Positions 9,495 through 18,364 of a stretch of 64,000 bases of DNA are shown here, piece by piece. Position 1 is the first letter of the stretch. The number at the start of each line of letters is the position of its first letter. This DNA is from Acidobacteriota bacterium (lineage in GTDB: Bacteria > Acidobacteriota > Terriglobia > Terriglobales > Acidobacteriaceae), in assembly GCA_021803035.1 (NCBI GenBank), contig JAJZME010000058.1, positions 19,460-83,459 on the forward strand, in the 5' to 3' direction. The position numbers and the translations under genes are program-made. The notes under the pieces were generated by a model. That model was not told where the DNA came from. It saw only the letters and a program-made list of their open reading frames with translations, and ran no database searches.

Positions 9495-9916
9495 GCCATT
9501 ACCTGCTCGATACCAACATCCTCAGCAATCCCACCAAACCTGAGCCCTCGGCTACCTTGACGGCGTGGCTTGCGGAACAGGCCGATGAAGATCTGTTTAT
9601 TGCCTCGCTCACCGTAGCTGAAATCTGGTGCGGGATACGGGAAACACCAGCGGGCAAAAGGCGCACCGAATTGGAACGTTGGTTCGCGGGGCCAACTGGA
9701 CCGCAATCGCTCTTTGCCGGGCGAATTCTTGCTTTCGATGAATTAGCCGGGGTCATCTGGGGACGTTTGATGGCCGAAGGAAAAATCGCCGGACGCCCCC
9801 GCAGTGCGCTCGATATGATCCTGGCCGCCATCGCTGAAGCCAATGACTGCATCCTTGTCACAGGCAACGAAAAGCACTTTCAGGGTTTGAAATTCATCAA
9901 CCCTATGAGGTCCTAA
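9491..9916 (+). CDS. PIN domain VapC-like toxin (ribonuclease)
   Basis: YLLDTNILSNPTKPEPS.., LTVAEIWCGI.., DMILAAIAEANDCILVTGNEKHF PIN motifs; translationally coupled GTGA. Confidence 0.85.
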   Translation: MSHYLLDTNILSNPTKPEPSATLTAWLAEQADEDLFIASLTVAEIWCGIRETPAGKRRTELERWFAGPTGPQSLFAGRILAFDELAGVIWGRLMAEGKIAGRPRSALDMILAAIAEANDCILVTGNEKHFQGLKFINPMRS

Positions 9917-9933
9917 GTAGACGCGAGATTTTT

Positions 9934-10926
9934 TTACTCGCTCTCTCCCAGCCACCGCTTCGTATTCAGCAGCTGCCGGTTATCCAGCGACCACACCTTG
10001 TTGGTGAGTTCGCCGGCGCCTTTGCCCTCCCGCGCCGACCGCTCGAACTCGCTGGTCACCGCCTGCATCTTGGCGTCCAGGTCATCGATGAAGTTCAGCG
10101 CCAGCGCCTCGGCGGTCATGGGCAGCTTGGGAGAGCCGAACTCCAGCTTGCCGTGGTGCGAAAGGATCATGTGCAGCACCAGCGTCCGCAGCCGGTCCGG
10201 AAACCCGGGCAGCCCGGCGATGGTCTTTTCCACCAGGTCCACGCCCATCTGGATGTGGCCCAGCAGCACGCCCTCCACGGTGTAGTCGAAGCCTGTCGTC
10301 CACATCAGCTCGCGCACTTTGCCAATGTCATGCAGGATTACGCCCGTCACCAGCAGGTCGCGGTCCAGCAGCGGGTAATGCGCAGCCACTTTGTCCGCCA
10401 GCCCCAGCAGACTCACCACGTGCTCCAGCAGCCCGCCCAGCCAGGCGTGATGAAGCTGCCGCGCCGCGGGCGCTTCGCGGTAAGCCTGCGCCAGTTCCGG
10501 ATCGGACAGCAGCGCCACCAGCAACCGCTTCAGGTCGGCGTTCGTCATGCTCTCCATGCTCGCCTGCAACCGGCTCCAAAGCTCGTCCACGTCGTACGCG
10601 GTTGCGGGCAGCATGTCCGCCCTGTCCGCCTCGCCGCCCTGCGTCTTGCGCAGTTGGTCGATCTTCACCTGCAGCCGGTCGTCGAACCGCGAGATGCAGC
10701 CCCGCACCTTCACCATGTCGCCGCGCTCAAAGTCCTTCGCGATGCGCGCATCGCCAGGATCCCATATGCGCCCTTCCACCTGGCCGGTTTTATCGCCCAG
10801 AATCAGGTTCAGATAGGGCTTGTTTGTCTTCGTCATGCGCTGCTGCTTGCTCAGAACCAGAAAATAGCCGTCGAAGACCCTGCCCTCGTCGAAAGAAGCC
10901 AGGTCGGAGATATAGATGTCCTTCAT
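9934..10926 (-). CDS. OB-fold/HD-domain protein (3'-5' exoribonuclease YhaM family)
   Basis: OB-fold N-term (DKTGQVEGRIWD) and HD region (TGVILHDIGKVREL..MILSHHGKLEFGSPKLPMTAEAL). Confidence 0.8.
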   Translation of the reverse strand: MKDIYISDLASFDEGRVFDGYFLVLSKQQRMTKTNKPYLNLILGDKTGQVEGRIWDPGDARIAKDFERGDMVKVRGCISRFDDRLQVKIDQLRKTQGGEADRADMLPATAYDVDELWSRLQASMESMTNADLKRLLVALLSDPELAQAYREAPAARQLHHAWLGGLLEHVVSLLGLADKVAAHYPLLDRDLLVTGVILHDIGKVRELMWTTGFDYTVEGVLLGHIQMGVDLVEKTIAGLPGFPDRLRTLVLHMILSHHGKLEFGSPKLPMTAEALALNFIDDLDAKMQAVTSEFERSAREGKGAGELTNKVWSLDNRQLLNTKRWLGESE

Positions 10927-11070
10927 CAATGCGCCCTCAATTTTAAGAAGCAGGTGCTGAAAAGCGGGGTGGTTCCATCCCGCCGAACAAGTGCCAGGCA
11001 TGCAGGCACCGGCCACCAGACCGCAACGCGGCTCAAGAATACCACGCCGGCGGATGCGGCCCGGCCGGCT

Positions 11071-12555
11071 TCATCTCCGCGTCACGGCAGCGCGCAACTT
11101 GCCCACCGCCGCAGCGGCTGCAATCCCGCCCCACACAAAGAGAATGGGAAAAAACTCCAGCGTATAACGGGTTTCCGGTGCGCCAATGGTGAGCAGCAGG
11201 GCGCAGCGCAGCACAACATAAGCCAGCAACGGCGCCCACACGCGCGGCCGCAGGCAAAGCCCGGCGATCCCCAGCAGCAGATAGAACACGTTCAGCGCCG
11301 CATAGGCCCAACTGAAGCAGGTATCGAAGGGATGGCGCGAGTATGCCCACCAGCGCGTGGCGACAGGCAGGTTCTCCACCCTCGGGCGAAACACCATATC
11401 CATCAGCCGCCCCAGCGGCAGCCAAAGATAGTAGCGCAGCGGATGGGCGCGGATGCGCTCCTGGGCCAGCCGGGCAAAGCGCGCGTCCACCGCCGGGGAA
11501 AGGTCATTATGGTCTCTTCTGTAGTCAGCGGCCAGTGCAATGGTCTCCGCCCTCTGGGCGGGCGAATCGAAGGCCCGGCTGGGCAAATCATTGACGTCGA
11601 ACGGCTCTCCGGGAACGTTCCAATAAATCTGGTAGGTCGAAGCAAAATCCAGGCTCCAGGTCTTGTACCAACGCTGCCAGCCCGGATAACTGGACTCGTC
11701 CGGATCGTTGGCGTAGCGCGGCGCCAGCGGCTGCAAGACGTGGAAAACGCGCCAGTTGCGCCATGTCCAGGCAGCGAAGGGCGCGAGCGCCAGCAACACA
11801 CCGGCCAGCACCATGCGGGCCAGTCTTCTGCGCGGAACCGCCTTTGCCGGCCATCCCATCACCAGCGCGGGCGCAAACGCCACCGCAATCAGCGCTCCGT
11901 CCGGCCGCAGCAGGGCGGCAAAGACAACCGCGAAGGTGAACCAGAGCGCATTGGCCCAGCCAGGCCCGCCGCCCTGCAGGCCGGAACCTGCCGGCGAGGT
12001 CCCAGGCAAATCCCGGAACCGGGCCATCGCCCACATGGCCAGCGCCAGCGCAAACAGCGTAGGAGTCTCGGTCAATAGCGCAATGCTGTAGGAGGCCGTG
12101 AAGGGACAAAGGGCGGCCAGCCAAAGCGTGCCCAGCGCCGCGGCCCGGCTCAGTGCCGGGGGCGCAACCCGCCGCGCAAACTCCGCCAGCAGCACGCACC
12201 CCAGTAACTCCAGCACAATCTGCACATAGACCACCGCCGCGTCGTTTTCCATGCCGAACAGGCGGAAGCAAAGCGCCAGAAACAGCGGGTAGCCGGGCAG
12301 CCGAATCAGCGTGGGGCGCAAGACGCCATGCACAGTGGCAAAGGCATAGACCCCGTGCCGCAGCATGTTTCTGGCCAGCCCGCCATAGACCAGCGTGTCT
12401 CCGCTGGAATAGAAGATCTCCTTGAGCATCCAAAGGCGCAGCGCCAGCCCGGCGGCCAACGCCGGCGCATACCGGAGCACCGTGCGCGCACCTTGGGACA
12501 CACGTACGTCCCGCGCAAAAATCAAGCTCGCCCGGCCTTCCGGAGTGTTTTTCAT
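11071..12555 (-). CDS. Multi-spanning membrane glycosyltransferase-like protein (GT39/ArnT-type superfamily)
   Basis: Many TM segments; RLPGYPLFLALCFRLFG motif typical of GT39/PMT-like proteins. Confidence 0.6.
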   Translation of the reverse strand: MKNTPEGRASLIFARDVRVSQGARTVLRYAPALAAGLALRLWMLKEIFYSSGDTLVYGGLARNMLRHGVYAFATVHGVLRPTLIRLPGYPLFLALCFRLFGMENDAAVVYVQIVLELLGCVLLAEFARRVAPPALSRAAALGTLWLAALCPFTASYSIALLTETPTLFALALAMWAMARFRDLPGTSPAGSGLQGGGPGWANALWFTFAVVFAALLRPDGALIAVAFAPALVMGWPAKAVPRRRLARMVLAGVLLALAPFAAWTWRNWRVFHVLQPLAPRYANDPDESSYPGWQRWYKTWSLDFASTYQIYWNVPGEPFDVNDLPSRAFDSPAQRAETIALAADYRRDHNDLSPAVDARFARLAQERIRAHPLRYYLWLPLGRLMDMVFRPRVENLPVATRWWAYSRHPFDTCFSWAYAALNVFYLLLGIAGLCLRPRVWAPLLAYVVLRCALLLTIGAPETRYTLEFFPILFVWGGIAAAAAVGKLRAAVTRR

Positions 12556-12806
12556 AACCTGCGTTAAGTTGCCAGTAAGTCTACACGGGTTTTTGTTTGC
12601 GTGGTAACAGGATGGACGAGCCATAAGACGCGCCAGGTCCCCGGCGCCGGAGCGGGGCGGGGCGGGAGATTTTTCGCCTTGGGGCGGATTCTGCCGCAAT
12701 TCCAGGCTTCAGGTCTTGGTCGTTACAGGATAAGATGAAAGTAACACCCCCTTTGTACGTTAGTTAGGCCCGGTGAATTCAGGGATACATGCGGCAATAG
12801 CAACGG

Positions 12807-15800
12807 ATGCCCGACCGACAGATTTTCTTCGATCCCCATCGCAAGCGCTGGAGGCGTCTGCGCCGCGTTATTGACATTGCGGCCGTGCTCTTCACACTGG
12901 TCATGGTTGGATTCATCTTCAATGTGCTCCACAACCAGCGCCTGCCCGAGCTTCTGCTGCCTGTTCCCAAACATAACTACAAGGCGCTGCCTGATCGCTC
13001 TCCGTTGCTGCGCATCCGGAGCAGGCGTCTGGATCATCGCAAGACCTCCCGCATGCCTTCCGACATTACCTTGAACACCGGTGAAGGCTTGCGCGCCGCA
13101 TTCTACGCGCCCGATGACGCCGCCAGCTACTCGTCGCTCAAAGAGCACATCCATCAGCTCGACATGGTCTTTCCGGTGTGGCTTCATGTGGACTCGCCCA
13201 ACGCAACGCTTATGGAAATGGGCTACAACAACCTGCACGAGTACCCGGTGATCGAAGGCGGCAAGGTACACGATCCCGACTATCTCAACAAGGTCAAGAA
13301 TGTTGTTGTAGCGGCGCGGGTAGACACCGAAATCTTTCCCCTGATCAACAACTACAATCCGCAGACACAAAACTGGGATACCGGCCTCGGCGCCGTGCTG
13401 CAGAATGACGCAAAGAGCGCCGCGCTGGTCGCCCAGATCATGCGCTTCCTTTCGGCCGATCCGGTCTATCGCGGCATTTCCCTGGACTTCGAGAGCCTGC
13501 CCGGCAACTCCGGCCAGGCTTACCTGAATTTCATTGCGGCGCTCTACGCCCAGATGCATCCCCGCAACCTGCGCCTCTACGTCAATGTGCCTGTGGCCAC
13601 CAGCGCCGGCGATTTGAAAGCCATCGCCGCCAACTCCGACGGCATCATTCTCATGGACTACGACCAGCACGAGGTGGACAGCAATCCCGGCCCCATCGCC
13701 AGCCAGGATTGGTTCGTCTCCAACCTCATGCGCGTGTTGAAGATCGTGCCCAGGCAGAAGCTCATCTGTGGCATCGGCAATTACGGCTACGACTGGACCA
13801 TGTCCATTCCCAACCCCAAAGACCGCAGGCACCACAAGCCCGAGGTCCTCTACACCGCGGATCTTCCCGTCTCCGAAGCCTGGCAGGAGGCTTCCGACGC
13901 CCAGGCCGATATCGACCTCGACGAGTACTCGCTCAATCCCCACTTCGAGTACATCGACGAGGACAACAACCAGCGCCATGTGGTCTGGTTCCTCGACGGC
14001 GTTACGGTCCTCGATGAGATGCGCGCCGCGCGCGAACTGGGCATCCAGACCTTCGCGCTCTGGCGCCTGGGCGAAGAAGACAGCTCGCTGTGGAACATCT
14101 GGGACAAGCCCATGGCGCCCAATGCGGTGAACCAGCTTGCTGTCGTTCAGCCCGGCCACGAAGTTGACACGGAAGGTGTGGGTGACATCATGCGTGTCGT
14201 CGGGCTGCCGCATCCCGGCAAACGCACCGTTACCGTCGACACCAGCGAACCGGATCCGCGCAAGCGGCTCATTGTCGATGAGCACATGGTTGTCTACCCG
14301 CAGACCTACACCATCCAGGAGTACGGCTACCATCCCGGTGAAGTTGCGCTCTCCTTTGACGATGGGCCCGATCCGCGCTGGACTCCCAAGATTCTCGACA
14401 TCCTCAAAGAGAAGCACGTCCCGGGCACGTTCTTCGAGATCGGCGACGAGGCCGCCAACAACATCGGCCTCATGCAGCGCGTCTATCGCGACGGCAACGA
14501 GATCGGCAGCCACACCTGGTCGCACCCTGACATCAGCGAGATTTCGCCGCGCGAGCTCGATCTTCAGGTTGAGCTGACCGAGCGCCTCTTCGAGAGCAAG
14601 CTCGGTGTCCAGCCCCTCTTTATCCGCCCGCCCTACGACATCGACGAAGAGCCCGACACCGACGATCAGGCCGCTCCGGTGGTTCGCATTCAGAAGATGG
14701 GCCTGACCATCATCGGCAACAAGATCGACACCAACGACTGGAACGAGCACCCCCGCAAGACGCCCCAGGACATCATCAATTTGGTGCTCAGCCAGTTGCG
14801 GTCCATGAAGACCAAGCCGCAGTTCCAGGGCTCCATCATCCTCATGCACGATGGCGGCGGCGACCGCTCGGTCACGGTGGAATCGCTGGGTCCGTTAATT
14901 GACGCGCTGCGCGCCCGCGGCTACAAGTTCGTTCCCGTCTCCGCGCTCATGGGCAAGACTCGGGCCCAGGTCATGCCCAGGCTGACCTTCCACCAGTATC
15001 TGCGCACCATTCCCGACTCCATCGCCTTTTCCTGCGTGGCCATCGTCGAGAAGTTCATCGTTTGGGTCTTCTTCCTGGGCGACATCCTCATGAGCCTGCG
15101 CTTCCTCTTCATCGGGATTCTCGCCATCATCGATCGCCTGCGCAAGCCCATGCGCCAGGCCGCGCCCGGCTACTACCCGCGCGTCGCCGTCCTCATTCCC
15201 GCCTACAACGAAGAGGCGGTTATCGTCCGCACCATCCGCTCCGTCCTCAACTCCGACTATCACAATCTCCACGTCATCGTCATCGACGACGGCTCCAGGG
15301 ACCGCACCGCCGCGGTCGCGCGCGAAGCTTACGCCGCCGAGATCGCCGAGGGCCGCGTCGCCGTGCTGAGCAAGCACAATGAAGGCAAGGCCGCCGCGCT
15401 CAACTACGCGCTCAACAACTTTGTCGCCGAAGAGATCTACGTGGGCATCGACGCCGACACCGTGATTGCCGCCGACGCCATCTCCAGGCTCATCCCCCAC
15501 TTCCAGGACCCCAAAATCGGCGCCATGGCCGGCAACGCCAAGGTGGGCAACCGCGTCAATCTCTGGACCCGCTGGCAGGCGCTCGAATACATCACCAGCC
15601 AGAACTTCGAGCGCCGCGCCCTCGACCTGTTCCACATCGTCACCGTAGTTCCCGGCGCCATCGGCGCCTGGCGCACCGCCGCCGTCAAAGCTGTTGGCGG
15701 CTATCCGCAGGAGACTGTTGCCGAAGACGCCGACCTCACCATGCACCTGCTCGAAGAGTGCTACAAGGTCGATTACGAAGACCGCGCCCTGGCTTTCACT

Positions 15801-16337
15801 GAGGCGCCCGTCAATGCCCGCGGCCTCATGCAGCAGCGCTTCCGCTGGTCCTTCGGCACCTTGCAGGCGGTCTGGAAGCATCGCGCCGCCTTTGTCCGCA
15901 ACAAGGCCGTGGGCTTGTTTGCGCTGCCCAACATCATCGTCTTTCAGATGCTGCTGCCGCTGGTTTCGCCCTTCATTGACATCATGTTCGTGGCTGGCGT
16001 CGGCAACTACTTCATCGACCGCTACTATCATCCCGAAGCCACGTCGGCGGCCGGCCTGGAAAAGCTGGTCGCTTACTTCCTCGCCTTCCTGCTCATCGAC
16101 TTCATTACCTCGACGGTGGCCTTCAGCCTCGAGCGCCGTCACCCCGCCAACAAGGGCGACGGCTGGCTGCTCTTCCACATCTGGCTGCAGCGCTTCGCCT
16201 ATCGTCAGCTATTCTCGCTGGTGCTCGCCAAGACGTTGTTGCGCGCCCTTGACGGCAAGCCCTTCAACTGGAACAAGCTCCAGCGCACCGCCCAAATGAG
16301 CAAGCACACCGACGTCCTGACCGAAACCCCGCGCTAG
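12807..16337 (+). CDS. Trifunctional fusion: GH18-like domain + polysaccharide deacetylase (CE4/NodB) + GT2 processive glycosyltransferase
   Basis: 1176 aa; GISLDFESLPG (GH18-like), VALSFDDGPDPRWTPKILDILKEKHVPGTFFEIG (NodB), VAVLIPAYNEEAVIVRTIRSVL..QQRFRWSFGTLQ (GT2). Confidence 0.88.
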   Translation: MPDRQIFFDPHRKRWRRLRRVIDIAAVLFTLVMVGFIFNVLHNQRLPELLLPVPKHNYKALPDRSPLLRIRSRRLDHRKTSRMPSDITLNTGEGLRAAFYAPDDAASYSSLKEHIHQLDMVFPVWLHVDSPNATLMEMGYNNLHEYPVIEGGKVHDPDYLNKVKNVVVAARVDTEIFPLINNYNPQTQNWDTGLGAVLQNDAKSAALVAQIMRFLSADPVYRGISLDFESLPGNSGQAYLNFIAALYAQMHPRNLRLYVNVPVATSAGDLKAIAANSDGIILMDYDQHEVDSNPGPIASQDWFVSNLMRVLKIVPRQKLICGIGNYGYDWTMSIPNPKDRRHHKPEVLYTADLPVSEAWQEASDAQADIDLDEYSLNPHFEYIDEDNNQRHVVWFLDGVTVLDEMRAARELGIQTFALWRLGEEDSSLWNIWDKPMAPNAVNQLAVVQPGHEVDTEGVGDIMRVVGLPHPGKRTVTVDTSEPDPRKRLIVDEHMVVYPQTYTIQEYGYHPGEVALSFDDGPDPRWTPKILDILKEKHVPGTFFEIGDEAANNIGLMQRVYRDGNEIGSHTWSHPDISEISPRELDLQVELTERLFESKLGVQPLFIRPPYDIDEEPDTDDQAAPVVRIQKMGLTIIGNKIDTNDWNEHPRKTPQDIINLVLSQLRSMKTKPQFQGSIILMHDGGGDRSVTVESLGPLIDALRARGYKFVPVSALMGKTRAQVMPRLTFHQYLRTIPDSIAFSCVAIVEKFIVWVFFLGDILMSLRFLFIGILAIIDRLRKPMRQAAPGYYPRVAVLIPAYNEEAVIVRTIRSVLNSDYHNLHVIVIDDGSRDRTAAVAREAYAAEIAEGRVAVLSKHNEGKAAALNYALNNFVAEEIYVGIDADTVIAADAISRLIPHFQDPKIGAMAGNAKVGNRVNLWTRWQALEYITSQNFERRALDLFHIVTVVPGAIGAWRTAAVKAVGGYPQETVAEDADLTMHLLEECYKVDYEDRALAFTEAPVNARGLMQQRFRWSFGTLQAVWKHRAAFVRNKAVGLFALPNIIVFQMLLPLVSPFIDIMFVAGVGNYFIDRYYHPEATSAAGLEKLVAYFLAFLLIDFITSTVAFSLERRHPANKGDGWLLFHIWLQRFAYRQLFSLVLAKTLLRALDGKPFNWNKLQRTAQMSKHTDVLTETPR

Positions 16338-16564
16338 GATCGCGTTCTCAGGATTTCGCAATGAAGCCCACGGATTCGAGGCAATCGCAGGGAGCGCACG
16401 AAGATAGCCCCGGGTAAAAGCCGGCTCATCGGTGCGTTCGCTGTTCTCCGACGCAGTTACTTCGTGAATCCAGCAGGATTAGCCCGCTCATCTGCGGGCC
16501 GGCGGCCCGGGTGCCGGGGAAGCGGGTTCAGTCATTGAACCTGGGTGCCCCGGGACAGCCTCGT

Positions 16565-16620
16565 GTCAAGTGCAAGGACATTCTTTACAGTTTGTCTCCG
16601 GAGATGCTTTACACATTGGG
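16565..16620 (+). repeat. Two spaced CTTTACA-containing repeats, possible IS end remnant
   Basis: ACATTCTTTACAGTTTGT...GATGCTTTACACATTGG. Confidence 0.25.
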
Positions 16621-16689
16621 AGTGCGATGACTGGTTTGCGGACCCTGGCGATCGGGGCAACAATTGGGGCAGCCGGTGAAGCGGAGGCG

Positions 16690-16881
16690 AGCTCTGCTGG
16701 AGAGCAACTCGCCAAGGAATAACCAGCTGCGACTCATCGAGACGGTGAGAGGCTGGGCGGAACATGTCCCGTTTCGCCCAGACGTGAGTTTCACCGGACG
16801 ATAGATCGCTTATGCCTCGGAAAACTCATGCCAACTTTTCCTGCCTGTTGCGGTTGAGATGGAGGTATGGGTAGTTCTCGC
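16690..16881 (-). ncRNA. Candidate bridge/seekRNA-encoding segment of the IS1111-group element
   Basis: Non-coding RE region downstream of tnp; contains hairpin CTGGGCG-N15-CGCCCAG at 16753-16781; inferred by family rule, not demonstrated. Confidence 0.35.
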
Positions 16882-17901
16882 CTAAGCCGCGTACCGGTAC
16901 TCTTGTTCATGGGCAATCAGCGACCAGATGATGCGTGCGTTCTTGTTGGCAAGGGCGACGCAGGCCTTGGTGGTCCCCAGCCGTTGCTGCTTATCAAGAA
17001 TCCATAGGCTCCGTTTGTCTTTTTTGCTTTTGGCTCGGAAGAGGACGGATCGCGCTCCATGAATCAGCAAGATTCGCAGATATGAATCGCCGCGTTTGCT
17101 GATGCCCAGCAGCCTGCTTTTGCCGCCGCTGGAGTTTTGCCTGGGTACAAGTCCCAGCCAGGCCGAGAACTGGCGCCCGTTTTTGAAGGCATGTCCGTTG
17201 CTGATCGCGGCGACAATCGCCGTTGCGATCAGCGGCCCTACACCTTCGACGGCAGCGATGCGCCGGCAATCCGGGGTGTTTCGGAAGGCAATTTTAATCC
17301 GATGATCGGCATCGGCGATCTTCCCGTCCAGCCCAGCCAGTTCCTCATAGAGGCTGCGAAATAGTTCTCTACTGGAACTCGTCAGCTGGTTTTCACCGTC
17401 CTCCAGCACCGTCGGCAGGCTGCGGCGCACCTGCCCTGGATGTTGCGCCAATACGATCCCATACTCGGCTAAAAGCCCGCAGATCGGGTTGATCAACTGC
17501 GTGCGGCAGGTCACCAGGCGGCTGCGTACCCGATGCAGGCACTGGATGTCTTGCTGTTCGATCGACTTCTGCGGCACGAACCGCATGTGGGGTCGGGTCA
17601 CGGCTTCCGAGATCGCTTCGGCATCGTTGGCATCGTTCTTCTGGGACTTCACATATGGCTTCACGAACTGTGGGGCCATCAGACGAACCGTATGGCCCAA
17701 CCCGCCCAGCATCCGCGCCCAGTAGTGCGCGCTTCCACTGGCTTCGATGCCCACCACACAGGGTTCCAGTACGGAGAAAAAACGCCGCACTTCGTTGCGC
17801 TTCAGCTTGCGCCGAAATACGGTCCAGCCTGCCTTATCCGCTCCATGCACCTGAAAAACCTGCTTCGCAATGTCCAGCCCAATGGTCGCTACCTTCATCA
17901 T
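16882..17901 (-). CDS. IS110 family transposase (IS1111 group)
   Basis: MMKVATIGLDIAKQVFQVHGADKAG.., GIEASGSAHYWARML.., KNDANDAEAISEAVTRP, SAWLGLVPRQNSSGGKSRLLGISKRGDSYLRILLIHGAR; SD AAGGAGG before start. Confidence 0.95.
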   Translation of the reverse strand: MMKVATIGLDIAKQVFQVHGADKAGWTVFRRKLKRNEVRRFFSVLEPCVVGIEASGSAHYWARMLGGLGHTVRLMAPQFVKPYVKSQKNDANDAEAISEAVTRPHMRFVPQKSIEQQDIQCLHRVRSRLVTCRTQLINPICGLLAEYGIVLAQHPGQVRRSLPTVLEDGENQLTSSSRELFRSLYEELAGLDGKIADADHRIKIAFRNTPDCRRIAAVEGVGPLIATAIVAAISNGHAFKNGRQFSAWLGLVPRQNSSGGKSRLLGISKRGDSYLRILLIHGARSVLFRAKSKKDKRSLWILDKQQRLGTTKACVALANKNARIIWSLIAHEQEYRYAA

Positions 17902-17970
17902 CCGTCCTCCTTGTGGCGAGCTTAACAACTCGCCTTTACGAGGCGGGTCCATCCCATTACCCCAATGCAA

Positions 17971-18260
17971 TGTCAAGCCTCATGCGCCACAAGTCACTCC
18001 GATTCAACAGCTTACCGCTGCAGATAATTTCGGCCCCATCGCCGACAATAAAACCATCGGCGGTTCCACACGCCTTCCGCGGAGAACACCGGCATGAGCG
18101 AGCCATTCGCTCCTGTATCTCGCTCAGATAGCCCAGAGCGCGCTCCGCGAGCCTAAACAGCCGGCCTGGAAACGCACCCTCCCCCCCTATAAATATTTTC
18201 TTTTCCACAGAATTTTTTGCAGGTTATTTTCTTGCCAACCAGCATGCAGATGCGAATGGC
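17971..18260 (+). repeat. Dispersed element copy A (internally deleted)
   Basis: Shares 5' block (TGTCAAGCCTCATGCGCC..GCAGATAATTTCGGCCCCATCGCC) and 3' block (CCCCCCCTATAAATATTTTCTTTTCCACAGAATTTTTTGCAGGTTATTTTCTTGCCAAC) with copies B and C. Confidence 0.85.
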
Positions 18261-18364
18261 CATCTTGCCGGATCTTGAAAAGGCCGGTATCAGTTTTCCT
18301 CAACAGTTCGTGGTGAAAGTCAGGTGCGCTCCGCGCTGGCTCCGCTAACGCTGCCTGCTCCGCT

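Larger units (their letters stand above)
16681..17942 (-). mobile_element. IS110-family (IS1111-group) insertion sequence, boundaries approximate
   Basis: Transposase plus related sub-terminal GGCGAGCT..CAACTCGCC sequences at 16686-16713 and 17915-17934. Confidence 0.65.

Noticed and set aside
10153-12078. 641-aa + strand ORF
   Set aside because: Antisense to the YhaM-like and GT39-like genes; composition (His/Arg/Gln/Pro rich) typical of shadow ORFs in GC-rich DNA
12723-14849. 708-aa minus ORF
   Set aside because: Mirror frame of the GH18-CE4-GT2 gene; no recognisable domain
14895-16178. 427-aa minus ORF
   Set aside because: Antisense shadow of the GT2 domain
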